Positions 11,531 to 23,802 of a stretch of 64,000 nt of DNA are shown here, one piece after another. This stretch comes from Vandiemenella viatica (lineage: Eukaryota; Arthropoda; Insecta; Orthoptera; Morabidae): the NCBI GenBank assembly GCA_031002005.1, contig JARYHS010008074.1, positions 13,400,924 to 13,464,923 on the forward strand. Reading direction: 5' to 3'. The notes under the pieces are model-generated. The model saw only the letters and a program-made list of their open reading frames with translations. It made no database searches and had not been told where the DNA came from. The first letter of the stretch is position 1, and each line of letters opens with the position of its first letter. The translations under genes were made by a program, and so were the position numbers.

Positions 11531-11944
11531 CTCTATACTGTGCAACCAGAGGTTTTTTTAAAAAAAAAAAAAAAATAAAGCCCCTTGTATATACAAAATA
11601 AATGTATGCTTGTTTAAAAGTTGTAGAGTTGTTATATATAATTGGCATCAAAATTTTTTCATTCCTGTAATACTCAGTCTTTAATTCCTTAATCACCCAG
11701 AAAAAGATTAACTTCATAGGTTGAAACAAATGGCTGAAATCCTTGCTCCATTACAAAATTGAGGCATATAGACTTAGTAGATGTTGAACCTGAGGAATAG
11801 ATAGCTTTAGGAAATTCCAAGTCACTTCATTGGGAGATTGTCTGGTTTTTAATTTTGGCAGGAAGAATTTTGGGATTTTTTTCCCGGAGCAAATGCTGTG
11901 CGCAATAATTGCATTTTCTTTGGCAGTAACTTTTGTCTGCACAA

Positions 11945-13226
11945 GAGGGTACCCAAAAGAAACCGAACTTTTTTTTAATTAACGTATTTAATTTTTTGAG
12001 AAAATATGATCAATCCCCTTCACAGTACTCATCATCGGAAATAATATGTTTGTCCAATCTGGTATTCCATTGTTTAAAACATTTTTATACCCCTTTTCAA
12101 AGATGCCTGACAGTATCTCTGATGTTTTTTCCTCCACCTCATCTATGATGGAAAAAAGTTTTCCTTTCATGCGTCTTTTAATTCAAGGGAATAAAAAGAA
12201 GTTAAGGGGGTAAGGTTCAATTAATGGAGAACAGGGGTGGCAGAAAGGTCGTGGCATTTTTTGACCAAAATAAGTTCACAGAGACGGCTGCATGATCCGG
12301 GATATTGTTATGATGGAAGAATCAGTCAGCCAACTGCCACAAATCAGACCTTCCCTGTTGCACAATCTTTTAAAAACATCCAAGTAGAAGGTCTAATTAA
12401 CTGTCTGACTCTGCAGAACAACTGAGAATGGACAACTCCTCACACATCATAGAAACAAATCAGCATTGTCTTGATATTTGACTTCATCTGTGTTGCTTTT
12501 CTTGGCACAACACGAACTTGGTATGTGCCATTGGCTCGATTTTTGCTTTACTTTAGGATCACAGCTATAGCACCACTAGAGGTGACCTTGATGCAAAAGT
12601 TTGTCTTATTTTGGTGCTCTTCACTCAAAGCAGATCATGCTTTCAAGCAATCTTGGTTTTGCTGTGTAGTCAGCAGTTAAGGCTCGAATTTGACAGCTAC
12701 ACTTCTCATACTCACACCTTCACTTAAAATGTACTGAACTGACATCCAAGTCACTCCAAACAGCTTCACAACTTTTTAAATTGTATATCATCTATCTATT
12801 AGGATGATTTCACAAATTTTTGGTAACATTTTTGTCGGTTTGAGCGGTTGAAGACCATCTAAAACAAGGTTGGTCATCAATTGACATTTCACCTCTTTTC
12901 AACAGAAAAATTACTCAAACAGTTGGGTTTTACCTATAACATCATTCTTGTATGCCATTTTCAACATTTCAAATGTTTCTGTACCAGTTTTTTGAAGCAG
13001 GAAGCAAAACTTCACAGCCATGCGCCATTCATGAGACTCAGCCATTGTAAAGATGATTAGCACAAAAATTTAAACACCAGTCAAACACTACATTTTCTTG
13101 TGATAACAATTGGTATACTGACTGGGGGACAGAAGGAATACATGCTTCAAGTGGCAAAAACCGATACTACAAAAACTCACCCTCTACAAAATCACTTCTC
13201 TTTCTTTTCAGTAGCCCCCTGAATAG
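11945..13226 (-). pseudogene. Mariner transposon of a third lineage, inactive
   Basis: On the - strand the start reads MAESHEWRMAVKFCFLLQKT and then TETFEMLKMAYKND, a mariner N-terminus. The catalytic region is decayed: the second-Asp motif HHDN reads HHNN (Asp to Asn). The C-terminal part reads EEKTSEILSG. Terminal inverted repeats are visible: gggtacccaaaagaaaccga at the left and gggctactgaaaagaaagag on the complementary strand at the right. Stops and shifts are frequent. Confidence 0.85.
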
Positions 13227-13229
13227 TAG

Positions 13230-13800
13230 ATAGAACTCAGTATCATAATCTGTCATGATGTTAGTTTCTGCAGCATAATAAACTAAAGATTTTGAATATT
13301 AAACAATATACATTTTATACTTTTGTATATTTTAAATGATTAGTGTTCTACTGAAATAAACTTTTATTTGTAATATTTGCTAGACTGGTGGTTTATGTAT
13401 TTTGAATTTGCAATCACATTCCTTGGGTAAGAAGAGAATTTTATAAAAGCCTTGGGCTTTCCTAGCCATAGAAACTTTGGGTTTCAGAATAAAACCAGTA
13501 ACAGCGAAGGAAACCCAACTAAAGGAATAACAATTTGTTTCCTTTTTTTGACAATAAATTACAAATACAATTAAATTTCATCACCACTTATAGTATGAAG
13601 CTAATGTAAGAATCTATAAACAAAATTATTTAGTCAGCAGGCATGGTTAAGTTGAATTCATTATAGTATCCCCTTATTTTCTTTCTACTTGGGTTACTGT
13701 CTTTTCGTATTTAATATGATTCTTATAGTTGACATTCATACTGATTTCATTGTATACATGGACCTGGCTTGTTAGTCAAAATGTAATTTATATAAATGTT
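13230..13800. other. Intron 1 sequence, nothing recognised
   Basis: Non-coding sequence between the third mariner and dynein exon 2. No element is recognised. Confidence 0.5.
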
Positions 13801-13810
13801 ATTATTGCAG

Positions 13811-13974
13811 GCATTTTTGAAAAGCACAAACTATTGTTTTCCTTCCAAATGGCAACAAAGCTGCAGCAGAGTGAAGATGTAGTGAGTCAGCATGAGTTGG
13901 ACTTCTTCATTAAAGGCAGTGTTTCCCTTGAGAAGACATCACGAGCTTGCCCTGCTGCATGGATACCTGCACAG
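13811..13974 (+). CDS. DNAH10: Dynein heavy chain DNAH10-type, exon 2
   Basis: This exon completes the split Gly codon and encodes about 54 residues. It begins IFEKHKLLFSFQM, the near-invariant dynein string after the linker, and contains ELDFFIKGSVSLEK, typical of the segment before AAA6. The acceptor is attattgcag and the donor is cag|gtttat at 13975, leaving phase 0. Codon use and base composition are more GC-rich than the flanking intron. There is no stop or frameshift in the exon. Confidence 0.93.
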
Positions 13975-14226
13975 GTTTATTTGACTTATTGATAAATTTA
14001 CTTTTTTCTTTTTTTTATCATGAAGTTTTCTCTGTGGAAGAATACTATAAGCCATATGATATTTTATAGCCTACTTTCATTAATACATTTAATGCCTGCT
14101 TAAAATTATTTTGAAAACTCAAATGCGACCATTCTTGACAATATTATTTAATTCATAGATGTTGGTCGATATAGAGGTTGTAACTGAAAGCTAATTCTTT
14201 CAATGCTTAAGATAATTGGATAATGG

Positions 14227-14465
14227 AAACAAATAAACTGCCGAGAGGCACTGAAAATAAGATAGGATAGGGAAAATAAACAGTTACCCGTCACTTACCA
14301 CAGATGAAAGCAGGAGGGTGAGACACGTAAAAACACAAAAACAAACGAATTGCACAATATTTCGACTTTAGTCTTACTCATGTGAGAGGCAAGACATATG
14401 GCAGGGGGAAAGATGTGGTCACATCCGAGCTCACCACATGAATTCATGTGGCGGGCTCGGATGTG
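14227..14465 (-). mobile_element. PLE 3' tail, copy 1 of a direct pair, with palindromic edge
   Basis: About 205 bp here (14227-14430) are repeated with few differences at 15012-15219. It includes gcacaatatttcgactttag and the antisense string of ATGAG, GACT/AGTC stem, GAAATATTG. At 14425-14465 the palindrome cacatccgagc...gctcggatgtg marks where an inverted tail copy begins, as in the other PLE insertions of this window. Confidence 0.7.
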
Positions 14466-14467
14466 AA

Positions 14468-14545
14468 TGAACAAAATCTTAAACTGAACCTGATGGTGGA
14501 CTATTTAATTAATTACTATATTAATTAAACCACCAAAGAACCTCA
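14468..14545. mobile_element. LTR-like 3' fragment, shared with 30.8 kb
   Basis: The sequence cttaaactgaac...tggtggactatttaattaat and onward (about 70 bp) also occurs at 30768-30838, where it ends an LTR-like insertion in a PLE. Here only the 3' part is present. Confidence 0.5.
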
Positions 14546-14549
14546 CAAG

Positions 14550-14840
14550 GGGTCTTAGTGTAGGCTCAGGCCAGTATTCTGTCTAGTGCCTAGAATGTGT
14601 TGATAGGATAGTTACTATCGAAGGATTTCTGAGAGGTGTCAGGGAAAACTCTAACAACTCTATCCATAAAGCTGGTGGTTAGGTCATTGGATTCATGTGA
14701 GCTGGCATGGATTGCCACTGGTTGGTCAGGGTTGGTGGTATAAACTGTTATTCTGTGGTCATTGATCTTACAGGACAGTTGTTGAGTGGTTAAACATCTT
14801 ATAGGACATTATCAAATGACACAAGTTAAACACTATAATT
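14550..14840 (-). pseudogene. PLE GIY-YIG endonuclease C-terminal fragment
   Basis: On the - strand it reads LTTQQLSCKINDHRITVYTT, then ASSHESNDLTTSF and DRVVRVFPDT. This aligns with the two GIY-YIG fragments at 51.6-52.4 kb (LTTQQLSVRMNGHR, R-A-V-R-V-F-P). The GIY-YIG catalytic start is missing. It lies between two copies of the PLE tail in the same orientation. Confidence 0.75.
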
Positions 14841-15011
14841 TTGAGCTAACAATAAAAAGCCTGTAAATGAATAAATAACAGAAATCTAACTACGGCAATA
14901 TGTTGTCAGCACCTAAATAGATCATAATACGAAATTTCAAGTTAAATTGTCAGTTTAAACGAGAGCTATTAATAATAAAATTACATATGACTGTAATAAA
15001 AACTTTAGGAT

Positions 15012-15225
15012 AAAGGAAACAAAGAAACTGCCGCGAGGCACTGAAAATAAGATAGGATAGGGAAAATAAACAGTTACCCATCACTTACCACAGATGAAGG
15101 CAGGAGGGCGAGACACGTAAAAACACAAAAACAAACGAATTGCACAATATTTCGACTTTAGTCTTAGTCATGTGGGAGGCGAGACATATGGCAGGGGGAA
15201 AGATGTGGTCACATCCCAAAAGCAG
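15012..15225 (-). mobile_element. PLE 3' tail, copy 2 of the direct pair
   Basis: This is nearly identical to 14227-14430 and has the same orientation. The arrangement tail, endonuclease fragment, tail resembles the pseudo-LTR layout described for Penelope elements. The outer limits are set by loss of similarity between the two copies. Confidence 0.7.
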
Positions 15226-15229
15226 GATT

Positions 15230-16680
15230 TCAGATATTGTGCAATAGAGCAATTATAGGTGATTTTAAACTAGAGATATTTTGAAAATATGGTGCTAATT
15301 AGAAGAAAGAGTATAAAATTTCAGTAAGAAAAGTGAAAACCCCATTGGAATATATATAGAAATAAAAAGATATTGAATTTTTAAATATAATAAGCACAGC
15401 TGCCATGGATTAACCTATGGCGTAGATACTCATTTAATGGTATAACATCTAAAGAAAAATAAATACAGCCTCAAATAGTATGCTAAACGAAAGTAGAAGA
15501 GAAGAGTAATTTTGTGACTATTAAAGATACGCAAGAAATTCAGTGTTTTAGAAATAAAAAAATAGAAATTTAATTACAACCCTTTAACTCAAATAATTTA
15601 TTACAACCAAACAAATATTAATTTGAGGAAATTTGTGCTAACTGTGTGTTGAAAATAATTTAATCTAGATGGTGTCAAATTTTGGTAATGATACATTAAA
15701 ATCTTAGGGGTTGTGAGAACCTGTGATTCTGTCAGTTCACAGCAAAAAGATGAGTCAGCATGAGAATTCACCACTTTTCAGGACGTTTTCAGGACAACAG
15801 TATAAAAAACGAAGTAGAAAAGGCCTCCACACAGTTGGAAATCAGATATTCAGCAGTGAGGACAAATCTGCCTTAGACAGTAGAGCGATGTTGTTCAGTT
15901 AGACTTTGCAAGTGATAGAATATTTTAGAGTATTCATGGAACTTAGAATATTTTTTGGTGACAAACAGAACTTTGAAACATTTTGGTGTAGAACATTTGC
16001 TTCTCTTATCACAGTTAATACACAATCAGGATCGGTCAATAAAATTACGGGAATTACTCTGTCACGGATATTTTGCTTGCTTGGGGTTCAAACATTACTC
16101 GTTAACTTGATTGTGTTGCCTGTATAACCGGTACCTTTTCTCGAAGATACTAAAGTTCTTTAAACCAGCCACCAAGCTATTAGTTTACCCTGTAATAGCT
16201 AACAGGTTATACATAAATGAAAGAACGTCACTGTACGAAATTGAAATATATTCTGAAAGTTTGCTGAAGTTAACACTGGTATCAGCTTACACTATTGAAA
16301 AGATTTAAGGCGATATTGAACTTCGAAATCACATATGAAGATTCAGATTATCCTCCAAGGCACAACACTGTATGGAAGCATTCACTCTGGCAACCATACT
16401 TATATTTGTACCCCAAAGTTCAGAGCTTGGTGGTAGTTTTAACCATTTGTCGCATTTCTCTCTCTTGGTAGAGCACACTAATGCTCGCGAATGGTGGGAT
16501 TTAGTACATTTTACGTTAATCTTTGAAGCAGCAAATTCTGCTGACGCGGTTGCCAGTGATTCAGCTTATTAACACACTTTACCGTGTCAAGAAGAATCAC
16601 ACAAAAAAAGAATAACAAAATTAACTTTTGTAAGTTTAATACAGTTCAAAATCTTTACCCACACCAGTCGTGATCATATA
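15230..16680. other. Intron 2 sequence, nothing firmly recognised
   Basis: Mostly AT-rich. A promoter-like spot (cagtataaaaaacg near 15799) followed by transcribed-looking sequence could be an LTR, but I found no second copy or paired ends. No exon of the dynein is missing between exons 2 and 3. Confidence 0.4.
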
Positions 16681-16691
16681 TTTCATCGGAC

Positions 16692-16720
16692 TTATATATA
16701 TATATATATATATATATATA
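16692..16720. repeat. (TA)n microsatellite
   Basis: Uninterrupted TA run of about 29 bp. Confidence 0.95.
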
Positions 16721-16819
16721 CCCGAAGGTTGCAGAATCCTTAGTTAAAACGGTTCACATTAACAATCCTTTATAAATCACACTCGCATTTTCACAACTCT
16801 AACCGAAAATAGTTCAACA

Positions 16820-17095
16820 TTAAAAAAGGGAGTTCGAGAAACACTCACACATGGGTGGCGTGCCCGATGAGCTCGGCTGCCCCAGGAAGACTAGTGGGTG
16901 CCACATGTTGGGTTCGCGGGCGTTTTTAATTGACTTCCGGTAGCCGGCATGCACTCCGGGGTCTTCCACGGTACTCCCACGGACCGGCGGGAAATTTAAC
17001 ATTCACTCAGCCGTATTCCAAATAGCACAGCCGGTTCTCGATCTCCCGGTCCACCGGCTTTGGAAACAGCCTCTATCATATGGCTGTGCTACACA
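16820..17095. other. GC-rich block of unknown nature
   Basis: This 275-bp block is clearly richer in G and C than the intron around it and has runs such as cccacggaccggcgggaaat and cccggtccaccggctttgg. No intact reading frame matches a family I know. It may be part of an LTR or another mobile element. Confidence 0.4.
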
Positions 17096-17264
17096 TTGCT
17101 ACTAACAACTTCGTAAACCATCATAAAAAGTTCTTTCATTTAGTTTAGTTTAAAGTTTCCATAAAGTGAATGATAAAGAACACGAATGTGTGCCAAGGTG
17201 AGATATTTTAACTTTCAGTAGTTACATTTGGAAATTTACCCTTGCAGAGCAATGCCTACTGCTA

Positions 17265-17395
17265 CGTCAAAACTGTTTCAGACTGTCTCTCAAGACTGCT
17301 TGCTTAAAAACTGGTCAAAAGCTATTCCAGAATGCTTCTCAAGACTACTCCAAAACTGTTTCAGACTGCTTCTCGAGACTGCCTAACAACTTGTT
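17265..17395. repeat. Short degenerate tandem repeat
   Basis: The phrases aaaactgtttcagactg and cttctcaagactgc recur about three times with variation. Confidence 0.6.
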
Positions 17396-17399
17396 GGCT

Positions 17400-18900
17400 T
17401 TTTATAGCCTTGGCTTATCTTTCGCTGAGTTCTCATGGAACAACGGTATATTCCCGTGGGGAAACCCTATTCTTTGATGAATTATTAAAGTACCCCCTTC
17501 ATGTAGAACACTAATTTTACTCAGATTTTCCCAAAATTTTAATATGTTATAGTTTAATTTATTCCCAATCTTTTCAGTCATGACAAATTTCCTCATAATT
17601 ATTCTCATTTAATAGCTATTAATTTATAAAATCACACATGGTGATGCTATCACATGTCGACACTAAAACTTTCTTATTTTAAATTTCAAGTTACCTCTAA
17701 CTGTTATATTTTTGTTATTAGCTGAATTTTTCTCTCTCAATTGATGCTACTTTTATCTTCTTAGCTCTTCTATCTAAAAAGTTCAAATTCTTTATTTTTC
17801 CAAAATCTTCTCAGATAAATTTTAAAAGTATACATGATCATCTTTCTCCGATTTCTTATTGGAAATACATGTAACAAAATTTATTATGACTGAAAAACAA
17901 CCTTATTTGAATCTTATGGCTTTTACAAAAATGGTTTGAATCAATTTAAAAAGTACTTTCTTGTTAAGAAAATGGTTATAAAAGTTCTTTACCCTACAAC
18001 TATATGAGACTGTCTCCCTTCTAATTGGCTTTAACCAGATAATGGACATATAACAAGGTTTTGTTCTGAGATGAAAAGTGCTTTACTATTCAAAGTGATT
18101 ATAAAAGTTATTTGGTATATTCATTGTATGTAATGGGCCACCTGCTGAATAGTTTAGGTAATAAAATAGGTATATAACAACTCTCACATATTAAGTTTGG
18201 TCAAAGGCAGGTAGGAGACTTGTTCAGTTAAAAAATGAAGGGATGGTCTTAGGTGTGATATTGAAAGTATAGGTGGAAGCTGGGAAGTGATAGTGATATG
18301 GAGACTAGTCATAGAGAAAAGAAGTAAGAGAGGTTTAGTAAAACTAAAAATACATTAACAGTAATGGAATCAGGTAACTATGTGTGTGTTGTCATGTGGC
18401 TTGAAAATTACAGCCAGATACAAAGAATTGAATGACTACAAGACTAACTTAAAACCATTAAAACACTACATAAATATAAAAACAAACTGACTGGCAGTTT
18501 TGTAAACTAGACTTGAGATAACTGGACTGACATGTACTATATCTTTTCAGCTTCCTTGAAAGTGTGGTAGGACAAGCAGCAACATTATGGTTTAGGGCTC
18601 AGTATGTCAAATTATGTTGCAGGCCCCACTTCTGAAGCTTAAATAGAAACTGTGTCAGTTGTGAAACTAATTACTGATAATTTATGTTTAATTGATGAAC
18701 TCAACATTGTGTAATACCATTTCTACTATTTCAATCAGACGCTAATCTTATTTATGTTTCCATAATCAAAAATATGTAATTATGTTAAATAGTGTTCCTG
18801 TTTTACTTTTACATCAGTTGTAAGGATGCTGATTATTTCATTACAGTTAAATCTAGAATAATTTTGAACTTTTATAAATAATTTGTCTGATAACATATCC
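17400..18900. other. Intron 2 sequence, nothing recognised
   Basis: AT-rich sequence up to exon 3 with no recognisable transposon protein or repeat. Confidence 0.5.
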
Positions 18901-18913
18901 AAATCATTTAAAG

Positions 18914-19009
18914 GGCTGGGAGGACATAACAAAGATGGCTACAACGTTTCCTGAAGCATTTGAAAGCCTTCCAGCAGATATTGAAAATAATGTAGAAGAA
19001 TGGAAATCG
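18914..19009 (+). CDS. DNAH10: Dynein heavy chain DNAH10-type, exon 3
   Basis: This exon has exactly 32 codons, phase 0 on both sides. It starts GWEDITKMATTFPEAFESL, the conserved GWxD segment of dynein heavy chains, and ends EEWKS. The acceptor is tttaaag, which has a weak pyrimidine tract; the donor is gtcagt. Only 115 bp separate it from exon 4, while the other introns exceed 1.3 kb. The reading frame is intact. Confidence 0.92.
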
Positions 19010-19124
19010 GTCAGTATACTTCACCAGTAAATCTGATTTTGTTTAGTAACTATTTTTCAAAACTTTTCCGTATAAATGCTCAAATACCTTCAGTGTTACT
19101 TTGTGTTTTGTTCGTTACCCACAG

Positions 19125-19303
19125 TGGTATGACCTTGATGCACCTGAGTCAATAGAGTTTCCTTGTGAATACAGCACCAAACTCAACAACTTCCAGGTGC
19201 TCATGCTGATGCGCTGTTTCAGAGTTGACCGTGTATTCAGGGCAGTCACTGATTACATTGCAGTCATAATGGGAGAGGAGTTCATCACCCCCCCAGTCAT
19301 CAG
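19125..19303 (+). CDS. DNAH10: Dynein heavy chain DNAH10-type, exon 4
   Basis: This exon encodes about 59 residues, starting WYDLDAPES. It contains FQVLMLMRCFRVDRVFRAV followed by TDYIAVIMGEEFITPPVI, a strongly conserved dynein motif where the class-typical L-R-x-x-R-x-D-R-V helix leads to AAA6. The acceptor is ttacccacag and the donor is the consensus gtgagt at 19304. It ends with two bases (ag) of a Ser codon, which is completed by exon 5. There are no breaks. Confidence 0.95.
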
Positions 19304-19309
19304 GTGAGT

Positions 19310-20180
19310 TAAATGTTGCACTGATAGTTATTGAGTAGTTTCAGATATATCAGCAATGTACATACATTTAAAATAATAATTGACACAGCTGTTATAATTA
19401 CACTTAGTTGACTATGTCCTGCCAATGTTTAAACATGGAAATTCACAAACAGTATCTGATTAGTTCTCATCACTTGAAAGAAGATAAAGGTCTACAATTG
19501 TCTCTCTTCCAGACTGATACAGATTTCTTCAAAATTGGATATTGGTATGTAGAGAAATGTAATGTCATAAAATGGAACTAAATACACTTAGTTTATTCAA
19601 AATGCTGCTCATGAAAAATGTTTTATTTATTTATCCTAAACATTCTTCCAGATAGCTATCAGCCAAAATATAAATTGGCTTCAAATCGTTCACAAGTGAT
19701 TAAGTCTAACTATGCCCATGCAAGAACACCCCATCTGTCTGCCTGATTGCCTTCACATTCTCGAAGTGATGGTGTCAAACTTTGTTCGTCCACCATTGCA
19801 GGCTACAAATCTATTAACTAGCCCCTTGTACTGCTACACTGTGTGTGATATTAAAAAATTAATAGAGATGCAAAAGTAAACTAACCTCTGCATAGAAATC
19901 TAGGTGTAAACCCAAAAGAAGCAGTCATATGTAGTTGTTAGGGATGCTTTAGACTCCTCCCAGTTAGGTTTTTGGTTCAAACTTGTAAGGTCCCAGTTGG
20001 AGATTAATTTCATTATTACTTGAGAGTCAGAACTTTAACAAATCTTTGAATGGGACAAATTGAATTTATTGTAAGAAAAGCAGCATTTATACTTAATATG
20101 ACACTTGATACAAAATCAACCTCAATCTTTCTGCATATGCAAGTTACCTTTGGGTGCATTCAGGCAATTAACAATTTTCA
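19310..20180. other. Intron 4 start, nothing recognised
   Basis: Non-coding sequence after exon 4. No element is recognised. Confidence 0.5.
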
Positions 20181-20189
20181 CTCACTCAT

Positions 20190-20530
20190 AACATTTAATA
20201 ATAATAATGATATTTTATTTAATTGCAATGGAGACCATGCTCCAGTGGCAATTTTCCTAAACACCCATCTTCCCCCTTTTCTGCACCCAACTACATTTGC
20301 CCTCTACAAATGTTAACTTTAAATTCTTTCAACATTTTTGGCAAATTATTCATCATTTCTCTTGGCAAGTTATTCCAATACCCTGACACCCTTACCTAAA
20401 AAGGAGAATCTTCCCACACCCTTGTGCCTGAAATCAAGTGTGGAGCTTGTGGTCATGGTCATATTTTCACTTCCATGCATTACTTTTCATTCTTTTACCA
20501 ATATCTTTCCATGCCTCATCTCCCGGGAGA
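20190..20530 (-). mobile_element. LINE 3' end, copy of a family also at 42.7 kb
   Basis: Most of this block matches 42690-43010: gcaatggagaccatgctcca vs gcaatggagtgcatgctctg, then ttaactttaaattctttca and ccacacccttgtgcctgaaa. On the - strand the 42.7-kb copy reads WNKLPRELIN and, further upstream, LVRPLLEYRSVVWDP, so the family is a CR1/Jockey-group LINE. The 3' end carries an (ATT)-type tail. Confidence 0.65.
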
Positions 20531-20539
20531 GGGGTTTGG

Positions 20540-21320
20540 CTTCTCTGAACCAAATGTAGACAGTATTTTTCCGTTTGTTTTGAAGTATACATGTACATAC
20601 CTCCTTCAAAATCAGATAGAAGCTGTTGCTTTACATAAAGAACATTGACAGTAATTAATGGGGTAGAATGGAGGATATGGTTTGCATTTTGTGAAAGTAA
20701 TGTGGACAGTATTTTCTTTTTCTATTTGTTTTAAACTATACACATGCAAAATTCCTCCGAAATCAGATTAAAATATGTGTACAATAATTAAGGGATGTAA
20801 AAGGGGAGTTTGGGTAGTTTTTGGATTTTTTAGTCAGAAATAATCTCCATAAAAAAATACATATATGTGCCAACATTCATAAAGATCGTTCAAATGGTGT
20901 TGACTGTAGCGTTTTAAAAAGAAAATTGAAAAAAATCAAAGTGGTGGAAACAGGGAGAGGAGTTCAGTTTTTGCAAACCAGAAGTTCACAGTATTTTTCA
21001 TTTTGTTTTATAGTAAAAGTGGGCTAAGTTCTATCTAAAAAACTGTGTGTTTGTATAAAAATTAAGCGGTTTGATGGGGAGAGGGTGTGGCTTTTTATTT
21101 TTTTGTCAGAAACCTTCTTCATGTAAAATACAAATAAGCCCCAACTTTCATGGTAGTCTGTCAAATAATGGCTAGGTGGAGAGGGATTCAATTTTTTAAA
21201 CCAAAAGTTGACACTATTTTTCTCTTTATTTTTGACTATTAATGACCAAAGTTCCATCGAAATCGGATAAAAAATGTGGGTTTGTATAAAATTAAGGGGT
21301 GTAAAAGGGTAGAAGGGGTG
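20540..21320 (-). repeat. Helitron-type minisatellite, degenerate, reverse orientation
   Basis: The phrase gacagtatttttccgtttg recurs at 20558, 20706, 20987 and 21210. Each is followed by ttttaa-tatacacatg and aaatcagat-aaaaaatgtg-like phrases. These are the complement of the units inside Helitron H3 (58.6-59.9 kb), so this is an older copy of the same minisatellite. Confidence 0.65.
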
Positions 21321-21339
21321 GTTTCTAAATGAAATTCAT

Positions 21340-22590
21340 ATTTATTTATTTATCAATCTTGTTTCATGCATCCCTGCTGAGGACGTACCTCTGGGATGTG
21401 TAATATATCACGGTTAATACACACAATACGAGTCATAATAATAGTAAAAACAATTATATGTTACAAAGACAAATAAAGAGAATAACAATAAACGTTTATT
21501 TTTACAACTGAATGTTGCAAAAGTCACATTGAATACAAGAAATTAATTTGTTCAAATTCCTCAAAGGAGTAGAAGAAGTTGCCAAGAACATAATCTCTCA
21601 GTTTTTCTTTAAATATATCTTTATTATTTGCAAACTGTTTTATATTCTTAGGAAGTTTATTAAACAGAGGTATACCAGAATAATTAAGTCCTCTCTGAAC
21701 TAATGACAGAGATGATTGCGCTTTTTGCAAGTTATTTCTGTTTATTATATTGAAATTGTGTACATGTGAAATAGAAGTAAACAGGTTAAAATGATCTATG
21801 ACAAAACACATGAGAGCATATCTATACTGAGAAGTCATTTTAAGAATATTGAGATTTTAAAAAAGTTGTCTGCAAAAGTTCTAGGTTTTACTGTTTGGTG
21901 TTTTTCACACAGTCAGGTTAGTGTCATCTGCAAATAAAACACTCTTAACTTTGTCAAATAAGTTTTCAGGAAGGTCATTGATGTATAACAAAAAGAGGAG
22001 GGGTCCTAGGACAGAACCTTGTGGAAGTCCATGTTTTATTTTCTCCCAGTCTGATGAAGCATCTTTATTTATTTTAGAATAAAAAATGGAAACTTTTTGC
22101 ATTCGATTTTCCATGTTGATTTAAACCATTTACCTGTGGTTCCATAAATACCATAATATTCCATTTTCTCCAAAAGTAATTCATGAATTACAGTCAAATG
22201 CTTTTGCAAGATCACAAAATATTCCTACAGGGCTCATTTTATTATTCAGATCCTCAAATGTGTTATTTAAAAATGAATATATAGCCATTTCTATAGATGA
22301 TCGCTTGTAACCCAAATTGTGATTTAGTGAGGATATTATTTTGTGTGGCATGTTTTATTACTCTACAATACATGACTTGTTCAAAAATCTTTGAGAATCC
22401 TGAAAGTAATAAAATGGGACGATAGTTACCCACACATGTTGCTTCTCCTTTTTTAAACAATGGTTTTACAACTGCATTTTTTAGTCTATTTGGAAACACA
22501 CCTTGCATTAAGGATGCATTAAAAATGCGGACAAGTACATGATTGATACAATATGGGACCACTTTGGAGGTATACCCTTTCAACTAAAAA
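21340..22590 (-). pseudogene. Jockey/CR1-group LINE, reverse transcriptase fragment
   Basis: Read on the - strand: FPNRLKNAVVKPLFKKGEA and GNYRPILLLSGFSKIFEQV (RT motif 2 region), GIFCDLAKAFD (motif A), [20 protein letters not shown] (motif B) and LFADDTN (motif C). The C-terminal tail follows: RGLNYSGIPLFNKLPKNIK. Frameshifts separate these pieces. It is antisense to the dynein gene. The endonuclease is absent, so the copy is 5'-truncated. Related copies: 33.2-34.3, 44.7-45.6 and probably 61.4-63.8 kb. Confidence 0.88.
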
Positions 22591-22599
22591 AATTTCTTT

Positions 22600-23790
22600 T
22601 AAATCGATTCAAAATGGGCAAAGATATCGCTGAATATACATCATCAACAAAACAAAAAAAAGGTCCGACGAATTGAGAACCCCCTCCTTTCTTTAAAGTC
22701 ATTAGAACTGAAAAAAAAACATGCAACGAATTTGTTGACATTTTTACCGCATTAGTTTTTTTAATAAAATTTTCTACCTATACATTCCTTGCATTAAAAT
22801 ACATATTTTTGCTTACAGAACATCTTGATATGTTTGTAGCTCTTAGCTTTCGACTTTCAGTTTAACATTAGCACGCTATGCTGAGTAAATTTTTATTTGA
22901 AAACTATTTTTATGTCAGTTTTATCTAAATAAAATCTGACTGCAATCCTATAAAGTTTACTCTATTTATGCATTTATTGTTATAAAGCTTTTGGTACGCA
23001 GTGAGGTGTAACTTCCAAGGCCACTCCTCAAATCCTCAAAGGGGGAAATGTGTTGGCCCACAATTGGTCTATCGTGCATAGAACAACGTTAGTGTTAGTA
23101 CATATTTACTGTCAGATTTCATGATTGGCTCTTGGAGTTCTTGTGCCTATTCTTGTCTACAAAATTCTGCAAAAGCTTCCCTTATCCATGAAACACAGAG
23201 TTTTGTCAATGTAATTTCACATAAATTGTGTGCATTTCTATAAAATAGAATCTCATTTTAATTACTTGAGTCAAGATAAATTGTTGAAGGCATATCTTGA
23301 AAGGCCAGCCCTGATATTTCTTTTCTTTCTTTAATTCTGGACTGCCTTCTAGCAGGTGTACATGTGGCCGTTCACACATTATTATTATTTTTTAATCATT
23401 CCTGTCTGTTCTGAGAAAGTTACACACACACACTGGCCACTTGTGTTGTTTCTTTCTATCGTTCCCCTCTATGGCCATCCTACTCCCTTTCCCTGATTTT
23501 ATGGAACGTAAAATATTTCTAATTATTTAATTTTTAGTGTATTAACAGATTCTTAATTATACTTTCTGATTACTTGAAGATGACTAATTTTTTCAGATTT
23601 TTTTAACTTTGTATGAGCTCTCTGTCCAGTAGGATTTGTTCTTCACAGTCTCATTATTTCCCCTCATATAACATAAAATTCACTCCTTTACTCTCCTCTG
23701 ATTTGAATTAGTGTCATTACTCTCTAGTCTTTAAGGATAATTAGTGAAATCAGTTGTAGTTTGGATTCGTCCTGTTGTACTAAGCAATAA
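22600..23790. other. Intron 4 sequence, nothing recognised
   Basis: Non-coding sequence up to exon 5. No element is recognised. Confidence 0.5.
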
Positions 23791-23802
23791 TATCCTTTGC
23801 AG

